In this document: positions 46,138-58,163 of the stretch, in pieces | How positions within the stretch are numbered: position 1 is the first letter of the stretch | Layout: each line of letters opens with the position of its first letter | Assembly (NCBI GenBank): GCA_039720395.1 | Contig: JBBPBK010000097.1 | Coordinates: 1-64,000, forward strand | Length of the DNA stretch: 64,000 nucleotides | DNA from: Liquidambar formosana | Taxonomy: Eukaryota > Streptophyta > Magnoliopsida > Saxifragales > Altingiaceae | Reading direction: 5' to 3' | The notes under the pieces: model-generated | Database searches by the model: none | Told to the model about the DNA's origin: nothing | What the model saw: the letters and a program-made list of their open reading frames with translations, nothing else | Program-made: the position numbers and the translations under genes

Positions 46138-49100
46138 ATGGCAGAGCAAGTAACTTTGGCTGATATCCTTGAACAGATGAGAAGCAACAAGGCCGAGATG
46201 AGGGGCTTCATGAATGAGATGAGGGATCGTGTTACCAAGCTGGAAAAGGGGAAAGGAAAGTCAGGAGAAGAAGAACAACCTGAGACTGAGGAAAAAGGGG
46301 AACCTAAGGGAAATGAAGAGGAACACCCGAGATGGGAAGATGACGACTACGAGGATTATCTAAAGAGGAAAGAGGCCAAAGAAAAGGACGCCCGGGTGGA
46401 GAAACTGGCAGCAGAGAATGCTGACATGAAGGCCCGGATGGACCGAATGCAGACGGCATGGCAAAAATCGCAAGGCATAGATGACTACATGTATTCTATG
46501 GCAGGAATCACAACTGAGTCAAAGGTGCAGCTTCCCCCGAAATTCAAGATAGCTGATTATGAGAAGTTTGATGGCACCGGCGATCCCAAACAGCACTTGC
46601 GCTAGTACTTGAGCATCGCTAAGATGAGGGGGTTAACCCCCGACCAAGTTTTGTATGCCTTCCCATTGTCTCTCTCGTCAGATGCTTCAAAATGGTACTA
46701 CGCCCTTGACCCAAAGGTCTCAGACTCTTGGGAACAACTCGCTTCGGAATTCGCCAACAAGTACGCTTACAACACTATGCTGGATGTCACCTTGAGGGAC
46801 CTGGAGATGACAAGGCAGAAATCAGACGAGACGTTTTCTGAGTTTTTGACCCGCTGGAGAGCTAAAGCCGTCAAAATGGTAAGTAGACCCACGGAAATCG
46901 ACCAGATAAACATTATCCTGAGGAATTTGATGCCCGTTTACTTCGACCGCATGCTGACCTCTTCGGTTATGAATTTTGAACAGTTATATCAGTGTGGGAC
47001 TCGCATCGAAGATGCCATTCATCGTGGTCAGGTGGACAGGCAAAAGAAGACATATGGTTCCGGTACCAGCAGTGGAAACGGAGGCAACCGGATGGGTGGC
47101 GAGACCCAAATACAGGCCACGGTAGGGGCCGTCCAACAGGCCCAAGCAGCACAGAAACCTCCGAGAGTGTACCATGACCTGGGAGTCCCATTGTCAAAGG
47201 CTTTGGCCAATCTGAACAAAAGAGGGCATTTAAAGCCATTGGAACCTAGGGCGCTACCCAACCCTATTCCCCCGCACTGGAGACAGAATGAGTTTTGCGA
47301 TTTCCACCAGCGCATCGGCCACAGAACCGATAATTGCATGCGTCTGAAAAATGAAATCCAGGATTTAATTGATTCAGGAAAGCTACCACCGCCAAGTAAC
47401 GACAAGCCAAACATACAGAATAACCCGCTCCCGGATTTCAGAAATACACCGCCCCCGGCATTTATGAATCTGATCAGTTGTGCGGATAAGGTCGAGGACC
47501 CGTCCGAGTTTATTCTAATGATCAGTACAAAGAAAGCTCCCTGGGAAGATTATGATAGTGAAGAAGAGGATATATGGGCAGAAATGAAAAAGGATTCCAT
47601 GCACCTGACTCGCTCCGGGAGACATTTTAAGCCCGGATTTCTGGAAGCAGATCACACGGGCCGAGAAATGAGCCAAGAAGCAGACATCGAGAAGGTAAGA
47701 GAAAGAATGGGGCGCCCGGGAGAAGAAGAAGAGGAAGATCGGGTCCTGAAACAGCTAAAAAAGACGCAGGCGAGCATAAGCATTTGGGGTTTGATTATTG
47801 CCTCAAAGAAGCATCGTCAAGCTTTGCTGGACGCTTTAGCGCAAAAGGAGGTGCCAATGGAAACTACCCCTGAACAAGTGTTGTCCCTCATGGGGGTAAG
47901 CTCAATAAACAAAGCTGTGATGACCTTCTCCCAAGAGGATTTGCCAGTTGAAGGGTTCGAGCATGCGAAGCCGCTGTATATCACTGTAGAGTGTAAAGAC
48001 CTAAAGATACCGGTAGTTCTGGTTGATAATGGGTCGGCATTGAATGTCTGCCCAATGCGTACTGCAACAAAATTGGGAATAACAGAGGAAAATCTCCCAC
48101 CATCCGCAGTAACAGTCAGAGGATATGATAATGGTTGCAGGAGTGTGATGGGGACTTTCAAGATAATATGCAAGGTGGGGCCAGTGGAATCAACGGTGGA
48201 ATTTTGTGTCATGGACATCCCTGCCAACTATAACTTGCTGTTAGGAAGGACCTGGCTACACCCTCTACAGGCAGTCCCTTCCACTGTACATCAGAAAATC
48301 AAGTTGCCATGGGGTGGGGGCATTCTGGTAATTCATGGGGACAGGGAAATCACCGAGCAGGTCTTGAGGATAAAAGAGGAAAGCAATGAGATAGAATGGA
48401 GGGGCTTCGAATTCATACAGGTGATTGACAGAGCAGATGAAGAGAAGGAGAAGGTATCCCTAGATTTTGGGGAGAACATTAATCACATCGTGGCCCACAT
48501 CATGAAGAAATTTGGATACATGCCTGGCATGGGGTTGGGGAAAAGAGGAGATGGCATCACAGAATTCCCAGAATTTCATATGCAGAACAGTCGAAGGGGA
48601 CTCGGGTACACAGGCGAGAACAAGGAATATTTTCCCAAAAATGTTGATACGCTTAACGGAAATTTCATAAAGGAGGGAGAGGATTTCCCTTATTGTGGAT
48701 TCTCTGAACCGTGGGTGAATCGGAAGAGTGGGAAAAAAGAGATGGGGCTGGAAGTGTTTTTCAAAGAGAAATTAACCCTCAGAGACACATGCTCAGAGAC
48801 TGTTAAGACCTCTGAAGAACGAGATTGGGTTGAAAATGTGGATCAGGCAAGCTGGGATCTCTTATTGTCAGCTAGAAGCAATGAAGGCGTGCTGGTTTTA
48901 AGTAAGAATGCTGGAACTGTTAACCCCTCCGAGTTCATCTCTGCGGCTAATGGGAACACCAGTGCTTGGGTCTGGGAACACGAGGCTGGAATCACTTATA
49001 ATGTCAAAATAAATAAGAAGTCTGTCCCTTCTAAAGTCAAGCTAGGGTCTGGGAATGAGTCTGTCGCAAAAAAATCCACCAATGTAACCCAAATTTCCAA

Positions 49101-52100
49101 TGATGCAATAAAATCTGATTCTGCTTATTCGAATGAGTCCCCTAATGACGAGGCTAATCCAATGCATGACCTTCTAAATTCAAATGAATTAGCTAATAAG
49201 AACCAAGATGGGAAAATCGAACCTATCAAAGAAGAAACTATTATCATTAATATAGGCACCACAGAAAATCCAAAAAATATACAAATTGGCTCTACCCTAA
49301 CTATGCATGAACAGGCAAGCCTATCGGCTCTTTTACGAGAATTTCAAGACGTGTTCGCATGGTCATATGAGGACATGCCTGGCATAGACCTAGAAATCGC
49401 TCAGCATCACATTCCCATTCGAGATGGAGCGAAACCAGTAAAGCACAGATTGAGGAGAATGTCACCAGAATGGTCATTGAAGGTCAAAGAAGAGGTTACG
49501 AAGCTACTAAAGGTAGGGTTTATAAAAGCTGTGGACCAAGCCGACTGGATAGCAAACATAGTACCTGTGCCAAAGAAGGACGGACGGGTGTGAGTCTGCA
49601 TAGACTACCGGGATTTAAATAAAGCTTGTCCAAAAGACGATTTTCCATTACCGCACATAGACGTTCTGGTGGACAATACCGCAGGGAGTGCGTTAATGTC
49701 ATTTATGGACGGTTTCTCGGGGTATAATCAGATACGGATGGCACTAGCAGATATGGGCAAAACGACCTTTACCACCGGATGGGGCACTTACTGCTACACG
49801 GTCATGCCATTTGGGTTGAAGAACGCTGGAGCCACCTACCAAAGGATGGCCACTACTTTGTTGCATGACATGATGCACCAAGAAGTTGAGGTGTACGTGG
49901 ATGATATGATTGTAAAAGCAGAAACTCGAGACGGGCATCTGGAAAACCTGAGAAAGTTCTTCAAGCGGATACGAACATACAGTTTAAGGTTGAATCCCCA
50001 GAAATGTACTTTTGGGGTCACATCAGGGAAGTTACTGGGGTATATCGTGAGTAGCAGAGGTATTGAAGTGGATCCGCTCAAGGTAAAGGCGATTTTAGAG
50101 ATGCCACCCCTAGTACCGAAAAGGAAGTCAGAGGGTTCTTAGGAAAATTGCAGTACATAAGCCGGTTTATCGCGAAACTCACCCCAACGTGCGAACCAAT
50201 CTTTAAGTTACTCAGGAAGGGAGAGCCGAAGGAGTGGAATGAACAATGCCAGGAAGCCTTTGACACCATCAAGAGGTATTTGCTGAACCCACCAGTATTG
50301 GTTCCCCCTCGCCCTGGGAGGCCTTTACTATTATACTTGTCTCTTTTTGAGGAAGCTCTGGGGAGTATGTTAGCACAGGAGGACGACAAAAGCTGCGAAC
50401 GAGCCATATACTACTTGAGCAAGAAACTGCAGGGGTATGAGGCAAGATATAATGCTATAGAAAAATCCTGTTTTGCCTTGGTTTGGGCCGTACAAAGATT
50501 GAGACATATCTTGTCAAGTTTCGAGGTTTGGGTTATAGCCAGGATGGATCCGCTCAAGTATCTGTTTGAAAAGCCCGTGCTGAACGGGCGGTTATCACGA
50601 TGGTTGGCTCTACTGGCCCAGTTTGAACTCATATATGTCACGCAGAAATCCATCAAAGGAAGGGCCATCTCGGAATATTGCGCTGAGAATCCAGTCCCGG
50701 GGCAGGCATTGAACGATGAATTTCCTGATGAAGATCTCTTTGTTATAGATTGCGTTGGACCTTGGAAGATGTACTTCGACGGAGCCTCTAATCAATATGG
50801 AGATGGAGTGGGAGTTCTTTTAATTACCCCAGATGGGTCTCATGTGCCACTATCGTTTAAATTGAACTTCCCAAACTCAAATAACACGGCAGAGTACGAA
50901 GCATGCATTGCAGGTCTAGAGGCATTATTGGTACTAGGGGCAGAGGAGGTAGAAGTGTATGGGGATTCGGCTTTAGTAATTTCCCAAGTTCAGAGAATTT
51001 GGAAGACTCGAGAAGAGCATTTAAAACCCTATCAGAGTTACTTAGAGAAGTTGGCGCAGAAATTCCAAAAGATAACGTTTACCCCGCTTCCTCGAATCCA
51101 CAACCAATTCGCGGATGCATTGGCCACCCTAGCTTCGCTTATTCGAATACCCTGCGGGACCCAGATAGAACCATTGGTCGTCCAGCAAAAGTCTAAGCCA
51201 GCGCACGAGGAAACGATTGCATTGATTGACGGGGAGCCAGATGACGGATATCCTTGGTACCATGATGTTTGGAACCTCTTAGGAAAAGGGGAATACCCAG
51301 TAGGGGCCGATAAGAAAGGACGTAGGGCATTACGATTGTTCGCTACACAGTTCATCATTTGCGGGGGGAAATTGTTCAAAAGATCTTATGACGGAATTCA
51401 TCTGTTGTGTGTTGATCAGAATATCGGGGAGACCTTAAGGAAAGAGATTCACGAGGGGGAATGCGGGACGCACATGAACGGAAGAATGCTAGCCAAAAAG
51501 CTTATGAGGTTGGGATACTATTGGAGTACCATGGAGAACGATTGCGTAAAATATGTTCGGAGATGTCATCAGTGCCAGATATATTCCAGTTCCAACTACA
51601 TGCCACCAGTTGAGTTGCATCAGTTGAGTGCTCCTTGGCCATTCTCTGCCTGGGGCATAGATATTATCGGAGAAATCAAACCAGCTGCCACAAGAGGGTA
51701 CAAGTACATCTTAGTGGCTATTGATTATTTCACCAAGTGGGTAGAAGCGGCTGCCTACACAGAATTGAAATCCAAGCAAGTGGCTAAGTTCATAGAAGCC
51801 AATATTATCTGTCGTTATGGGGTACCGCATGAGATCATCTCAGATCATGGCACACAGTTCGAGGATGAGGTCAAGCGCATGTTTGAGAAATACAAAATCC
51901 AGCACCATCAGTCTTCCCCTTATAGGCCACAAACCAATGGAGCTGTTGAAGCCGCCAACAAGAACGTTAAGACCATCTTGGAAAAGACGGCCATAACTTA
52001 CAAAGATTGGGCTGAAAAATTGCCATATGCATTGTGGGGATATAGGACATCCATAAGAACCTCCACGGGGGCAACACCATACTCACTGGTATACGGGATG

Positions 52101-52499
52101 GAAGCCGTTTTGCCTGTAGAAATGGAAGTGCAGTCGTTACGCGTAGCGATAGAAAGTGGAATTCCAGAAGTGGATTGGATGCGGGAAAGGTATGAGCAGT
52201 TGGCATTTTTAGAAGAAAAGAGGTTAAAAGCGTCCTATCATGTGCAAGGTTATCAACGCCGTGTGGCTCGAACTTTTAACAAAAGAGTTAAACCACGGAA
52301 CTTAAAAGAAGGAGATCTAGTACTTAAGGAATTTCGGGCACCAGTATTTGAAACCCGCGGAAAATTCAAGCCAAACTGGATGGGGCCTTACATCATTAAG
52401 ACAATCCTTCCTGGAGGTGCTGTTAAGCTCATGGACAGTGATAGTAACGAGTTCACTCATCCAATCAACATGGATAGGCTTCGCCAGTATTATGTGTAG
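46138..52499 (+). pseudogene. Element B Gag-Pro-Pol polyprotein, nearly intact
   Basis: The start MAEQVTLADILEQM (46138) is chosen because a coiled-coil-like acidic Gag N-terminus follows. The Gag core is at about 46680-47030 and a zinc knuckle CDFHQRIGHRTDNC near 47300. The protease site VLVDNGSALNVC is near 48016, and a G-patch-like segment (MPGMGLGKRGDGI) near 48520. RT begins near 49380 with YVDDMI near 49895. A first RNase H-like domain, then an archaeal-like RNase H (YFDGASNQYG near 50774), and integrase with an HHCC region (about 51470-51580), GIDIIG, SDHGTQF and NGAVEAANKN follow. Lesions are TAG at 46603 (Gln position), TGA at 49591 (an Arg position by RT homology) and a 1-base loss in a C run near 50107. 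No Gag-Pro/RT intron is present. Confidence 0.93.
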
Positions 52500-52655
52500 G
52501 GAAAAGTGCCAACTTTGTATAATGCGGTGCTCATATTAATATAATAATTCTTCATTGATAATGGTAAAGACTAGTACATCTTTGATGCTTATTCGTTAAC
52601 TCATAAGAAAGAAAGGGAAATGCATAAATAAAACCAAGTCATCCGGGCTCATTCA
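52500..52655. other. Spacer between convergent pol and antisense DUF7745 gene
   Basis: About 150 bp between the pol stop and the stop of the antisense gene. It presumably holds both 3' UTR starts. Confidence 0.4.
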
Positions 52656-53996
52656 CTAAGTAGAATCATCTTTCGCCCTCTTGCTTGCTCCCTCCTCATC
52701 TTCAGCATCCCTTTTCCGCTTGTATGTCTCTTCAGCCTCCACTTCCCTCTCCATGTCAGCAGCTAGCCATGTGTAGTAACTCCCTGACGGGCTGATCACT
52801 TTGGGGGCCGAGATACGCCAATATACAGCTTGGTTGTGCCACTCATCCTCGATACGCTCCACTACCCTAGGGGACCATGGACAAGTATACCCAAGATGCC
52901 AATACTTGATAGGTTCTTGCTTTTCCCCATACTGGCGATGGATACGGAGAGGGGAGTAAAAAGAGACTTCCTTAAGACCAACCATCATGACACAGTAAGA
53001 GAGCACGAGCTTCTTCACAGCGTAAGTGACTCGCCACCAGGGGCAATACCATAAGATCGCGTGGCCAGGAATGGTATCCAGCATCTCTCGGGACTCCTCG
53101 ACAGACGGGAAAGGGGCTTGCAACTTTCGGTAATGATAGTGCTGGGGATGATAAGTCCAGATGCTCATCTTTGGCTCAGCAATTAACCGCAGGCGTTCAT
53201 ACAGCCAGATCTGCGAAAAGGTGAAAAACAGGAGTTATAAATGAGCGTACGCACGTTTCAAATATGCGTACGCACCTTTATTATGTACGTACGCATATTT
53301 ATGCAAATTCCAGTAAAAGGGAAAATGATAACGGGCGGGAAAGACGGGGGATCTCTCGGGAACCTGCAGTAAGAGGGGACTGCCATCGAAGGAGAAGCTC
53401 TCGGTGCGCACTACTCGATCCAGACCATTGAGGGTACCGGCAAGAATCATCATACTCGGATTGAAACTCCTTATCTCAGTGAGAGAACGAACAATGAAGG
53501 TCTCTATCCTGTTCTGCTCCTCCAAAAAGAAAAGGGTGGCCAAGGCACAAATGCAAGCGGCACGCAGGTAAAAGACGCGAGCCTCCCCGGTGGGCATTGG
53601 GCGATTGATAAAGTACTGCGACAAGGAAGGGATGTCGATGCAAAAATCCTTCACCCATTGTTTCACTAGCCTCGTAGAGAGTCCAAGAAACCGAGCAACC
53701 TCATCTGCGGCGACCTTTTCCGTAACCGGCACGAGCAAACCATTGAAGGCAGTACGCCCAAGGATCCCGCCGAAATCCTCGATGGTCGGGCAGAGCTCAT
53801 TACAGTTGAACCGAAACACATGGCGAGACGGGTGCCAAAATTCAGCAGCCACGTGAAGGAAAGGGTAGTTAACATCCACCTGACAGTAATGAAAGATGCA
53901 CGGCAGGCCAAAGAGTTCATTGAATTAAGCCTTGGCCGAATTACTGAAAGACGTCAGCCATCGGGTAATCGCTTTGCTAAGTTGAGAGGCCTCCAT
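52656..53996 (-). pseudogene. Element B antisense accessory gene 1, DUF7745-type, two exons
   Basis: Exon 1 is 53996-53364 (211 codons, MEASQLSKAI...). It contains EFWHPSRHVFRFNCNELCPT and ends GSPLLLQ at donor GTTCCC. Exon 2 is 53210-52656 (184 codons plus stop). It starts IWLYERLRL after acceptor TTTTCGCAG, and ends in a basic/acidic tail (KRKRDAEDEEGASKRAK) resembling a nuclear signal. The junction is phase 0. TATAAA at 54045-54040 lies 44 bp upstream of the ATG, with four CGTACG palindromes further upstream and three in the intron. A single TAA (53927-53925) at codon 24 blocks it; the homologous A gene has Glu there. DUF7745 proteins occur in plant retroelements and their function is unproven. 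The split ends and tail suggest a nuclear protein. Confidence 0.75.
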
Positions 53997-54039
53997 GAAT
54001 TCTAACTCGTGAAGAAGGAGGCGCAAGGTCGGGCTTGGG

Positions 54040-54217
54040 TTTATAGGCAGTACCAGGGTTTCCTGGTTTCATCTTTGGAAAGTTTGGAAATAGGGAAGTA
54101 AGGTAAATGTGCGTACGCACATTTCAAAGGCACGTACGCACATACTTTTTGTGCGTACGCACTTTTCATACCAGCATACGGTATGTGCTTACGCACATGT
54201 GTTTTATGCGTACGCAC
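54040..54217 (-). promoter_or_regulatory. Promoter-like region of the element B DUF7745 gene
   Basis: Minus-strand TATAAA at 54045-54040. Palindromes GTGCGTACGCAC or close variants lie at 54109, 54131, 54151, 54185 (degenerate) and 54206. The element B LTR has the same order, palindromes then TATA. Confidence 0.6.
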
Positions 54218-54481
54218 ATTTGGTACGATTATTTGAAAATGTTTTGGTGCAGTTTTCAGCTCTTCAGGTACTTAACACATCGGCTTGCTTCACAATATTG
54301 ATGGGATGGTCGAACTCATAGCACAATTAAAATACAACAAGACAGGGATATAAGTTTTTAGGTTACCCACGCAAGAAAGGGAAGGAGAAATGAGCAAACA
54401 TGAGTATACAACCCCAAATGTAAAGTTTAAAACAAGTCTGATCCAAGAAATAAAAGAAAAAAAAAAAAAAGAATAACACAG

Positions 54482-56943
54482 TCAAGGGTCCGAGGCAGCA
54501 TCGCTACCCTCGCCTCCATCATCATCATCGCCGCTCTCGGCATCCTCGCCATGACCCTCCGCCTCCTCCCGAGCTATGACTAGCTGAAGGGACAGATCCG
54601 TCACCATCAGCTTCAAGCTGCCCACCAAATGGATCAGGTCCGACACCTCCGGGATAGTAGGCTGTCCAAAATAAGCAAGGATGGGATCACGATTAGGACA
54701 TGCATAGCATTTTAACATGTTTTCAAATACAGGGTAAGATGTTGCATACCGCACGAACACCCTCAGGCATGGGATAGCCGAGACAGGAAGACGCCCTGGG
54801 AACCATCCGCTCCCCTGGAACGCCCCTCGTCTCATGAAAGGGCACGTACCATCCCGGGTACACAGGGTCCACGGCTCCGGAAGATGACGCATGTGGGTCC
54901 TACAGCAACGCACGTCATCAGATCAGATAACAGGATTAAAGTGAAAAAGAAGAAAGAGCAGGATATTGACCCACCGTCGAGGGCGTGGAAAGGCTCGGCA
55001 TGAGCTGCTCTCTGGCAAAAAGCTCGTAATCAAAATCCTCCCCCATCAGTCTGTCTGTATACGCAATCCCACCCCGCCAGACGGCCAAATCCTCGTCACT
55101 GCACTGGTAAGGGAATGCAATATACGGGGGAGAATCCAACGGCACACGAGGGATCACGCCCATGTCGGCGTCGAACTGCCAAGCTACCCTCTCAGCCAGA
55201 TAGAAAGAACGGGCGCCGGCATACTCGAACACCTGCGACACTGAGGTGAGCTCCCACGCCGCAGTGTCGTGCTCAACTGGGGGCAAAGGTGCCTCATCCT
55301 CCCAGGGGCGGGGAACGATCTGCGAACACATAAGGAATCAGGAAGAGGAATGAAAGAAAACAAAGAAGCGCAGGATTGTGTAGTGATTCTTACCCTCTCG
55401 ACCACCATCTCGTCGAGGAACCTGCGGGAGCTCAGATGCTGCCGCATACTCACTGCGGGGACTCCCTCCTCCTCAACCTCCTTCCGGAGGTACCTATGAA
55501 CCCATAGCTGTGGCACAATAAGAACGCAAGTGAGCTGATAGAATAAAACATCATGAGCAAAAAAAGTTACACAAACGAGGGAAGATAAAGAATCTTACCA
55601 CCCAAACTCTCCAATAACTAAGCATGGAGTTGATAGCACCCCTGCTCAGTGAATCCATGGCGGAGATCAGATGGGCGTAAATGGCGGCGCCCCAACAGAA
55701 ACGATCGGCTGTCTCCAGATCCTCCAAGGCCAGCAACCACCCAAAGGCGACAGTCTGTGAAGAGTTGGGGACTAGATAGGCCCCCAAGAGGAACATGATG
55801 TAAGCTCGCGCCATGTGGGCTCGGTGCTCGGGGGTATCCTGCGGGTAGGAGAGGTACGCATCATATAGACCGGGGCAGTAAATGGAAGAACCAGTAAAGG
55901 CTATGCCCAACAGCCGCACTGAAATCTCTGCTCGCTCGTCTGCATCATGATCAAAAGAGAAGGGCTTCCCAGTCATACGCAGCCCGGACAACCGATAGAA
56001 ATCATAAGGGGTCATCGTCAGCTCTCGCCCTCCGATATGCAATGTATGCGTGGTGTCCCACCACCTCTCAGCTAGGCAATGGACTATCGCCCTGGGAGTG
56101 CGCACGTTCACGTCGGCCGTGATCGCAGAAAAACCGACGGCGTTGACCAGAGCTCTGGTCTCGCCGGTGAGCCGATTCCACCAAGCACCTGTCTTGGTGA
56201 AGCTGCCCCTCGTCACAAGCTCAGGTGGAAGCTGCAATAAGAAGAGTCACAGGTAAGTATACAGCACAGGTACGCATTATACATATTCTGTTTGCATAAT
56301 AAACGTACGTACATTTCAAATGTGCGTACGCATCTTTGGATGTGCGTACGCATTTGTATGAGGCCAAAACAGCACCTGAAAGTACGTACGCACATTTACA
56401 TTTTCAGGATTTATAAATACGCGTACGCTTCAACTAAATATGCGTACGCGTGTTTTGGAAGCACGTGTTTGTTCATTACATGAATAAGCGTATGCATAAA
56501 TGAAAAGTGCGTACGCTCTTTGTTCAGTGGCAATTCTACGCTTCCTAAACATACGTACGCGTGAAACAAAAGCACGTACGCACATTTCGTGTTTAAAATT
56601 TGTCATCGTCCCCATCGTTTCCCGCCTCCATCACAGTCAGTCAAGGTCGTGTTTTTCTATCCCAAACCACTTAGGCCTTTCGTCATTAGTGTTTTTCATC
56701 CATTGGCAGCAGGTTTCACAGCCCTAATCTAGACTAAACGGCGAAAAAGGAAACGAACACAAATGCGAAAAGGGGTGAAGGTCGTACCATTCCTTGGCGT
56801 GCGTAGTGGGAGAGGTGCTCTTTGGGACGATGCACGATCCTCATCACCTCGTTCACGATGCGCTTCGGAGCCCATCGCTTCACCGCCGGTTTGCCCTCCT
56901 CGCCGCCTTGCGCGCCCTCACGCCGTGCTCGTTTGGGAGCCAT
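54482..56943 (-). CDS. Element B antisense accessory gene 2: plant mobile domain (PMD) protein, six exons
   Basis: The predicted exons are 56943-56788, 56231-55599, 55507-55394, 55319-54975, 54899-54750 and 54661-54482: 52, 211, 38, 115, 50 and 59 codons plus stop, about 525 residues. All five junctions are phase 0. Four donors fit well (GTACGA, GTAAGA twice, GTATGC) and one weakly (GTGGGT); acceptors end TTGCAG, CCACAG, TCGCAG, CTGTAG and GGACAG. Exon 1 is basic (MAPKRARREG). Exon 2 is the PMD core: ERWWDTTHTLHIGG, LTMTPYDFYRLSGL and a final SYWRVW. PMD (aminotransferase-like) domains occur in MAIN/MAIL silencing factors and in plant transposons. The C-terminus is acidic (GDDDDGGEGSD). No stop interrupts it, so it may be expressed. 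Exon 5 is the least certain. Confidence 0.75.
56303..56583. promoter_or_regulatory. CGTACG palindrome cluster in PMD intron 1
   Basis: Nine CGTACG-containing motifs (56303, 56322, 56342, 56381, 56419, 56440, 56507, 56550, 56572) plus a degenerate one near 56488, in 280 bp. Most extend to GTGCGTACGCA(C/T). They lie wholly within the first intron. Confidence 0.8.
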
Positions 56944-57011
56944 TCCTCTGTTGTGGGTATCGAAGGATGAGAAGGAGTAAGGTTTGATAGGAGAAAAAGA
57001 GAGGGATGTAG

Positions 57012-57239
57012 GGTTTTATGCGAGGGAAGAGAGAGAGAGAGAGAGAATCGTGGGCGAGGAGTTTCCAGAGAAAATGGAGGAGGGGTGTCGGGTTCATGGA
57101 GAAGAAGAACAGTCCAGGCGAAACGGCGTCGTTCTGTTTTTATTTTTCTGACATCAAGTAAATATGCGTACGCACCTTTACTTTACGCGTACGTGTATTT
57201 AGGTCCCACGTACGTGCTTTAGTTTTATACGTACGCACT
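57012..57239 (-). promoter_or_regulatory. Upstream region of the PMD gene
   Basis: Four CGTACG palindromes (57164, 57184, about 57208, 57228) lie 220-300 bp upstream of the PMD ATG. A weak TATA-like CATAAAAC (57019-57012) lies between. A (GA)n tract lies at about 57028-57045. Confidence 0.5.
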
Positions 57240-57352
57240 TTTTGTGACAGACCCCTTGTTGCTACTCAAGGCATGTGAACCATGCCACGTACAAATCACT
57301 CGACCATGCCTCGAGTGTTCAGTGCCGCATTTCAAAATTCGGCTCATCAGGT

Positions 57353-57895
57353 TATGATCTGAAATTCAACCCGCGAATTGTCCGTTATCAAAAATTCCAC
57401 CCGCGAATTTCCCAATTCCACCCGCGAATTGTCCGTTATCAGAAATTCAACCCGCGAATTTCCCAATTCCACCCGCGAATTGTCCGTTATCAATTCAACC
57501 CGCGAATTGTCCGTTATCAGAAATTCAACCCGCGAATTTCCCAATTCCACCCGCTAATTGTCCGTTATCAATTCAACCCGCGAATTGTCCGTTATCAGAA
57601 ATTCAACCCATGAATCTTTCAATTCAACCCGCGAATTGTCCGTTATCGGAAATTCAGCCCGTGAATTTCTCGATTATACCTGTGAATTATCTGTTATCAG
57701 GAATTCAGCCCGCGAATTTCTCAATTCCACCCGCGAATTGTCCGTTATCGGAAATTCAGCCCGTGAATTTCTCGATTCTATCTGTGAATCGTCCGCTATC
57801 AGAAATTCAGCCCGCGAATTTCTCGATTCTGCCTCTGAACCGTCCGTTATCGGAAATTCAGTCCGCAAATCTCCCGATTCCGCCCGCGAATCATT
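57353..57895. repeat. About 51-bp tandem repeat array before the 3' LTR of element B
   Basis: The half-unit AATTCAACCCGCGAATT, with its own dyad AATTC/GAATT, alternates with GTCCGTTATCAG and TTCCCAATTCC-type spacers. This gives a period near 51 bp and some ten full units that become more diverged to the right. Both strands are open because the period is a multiple of three. Confidence 0.85.
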
Positions 57896-58163
57896 TAATC
57901 TGCAGCGTCAATTCAACTCATTACTGTTTTTACGGACTTTCTCGTGCCCCGAAGAGTCAATACCACGCATAAGAACTACGTTAGGTCTGATCTCTGAAAA
58001 GAGTACGTAGGAAAGCAGGCTCATTGTCTGATTCGACCTCATCTCACCATATGCACATGTCAGCATTTGTTCCAAGGACTTGGAATATCGGCCGGCCAAA
58101 ATGGATTGTTTCTAGTCTTTCAGTTCTATTCACTCTGCGAATAGAGCTGAAAGAAGGGGCAAC
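57896..58163 (+). other. Element B 3' untranslated end with polypurine tract
   Basis: There is no gene. GAAAGAAGGGGCAAC (58149-58163) directly precedes the 3' LTR and is the likely polypurine tract. Confidence 0.7.

Noticed and set aside
46603..46605. TAG in element B gag as programmed readthrough
   Set aside because: It falls in the middle of the Gag region, not at a Gag/Pol border, and is one C-to-T from Gln.
57558..58010. 150-codon ORF over the 51-bp array
   Set aside because: The frame is open only because the repeat period is a multiple of three. The opposite strand is open too, and the peptide is a simple repeat.
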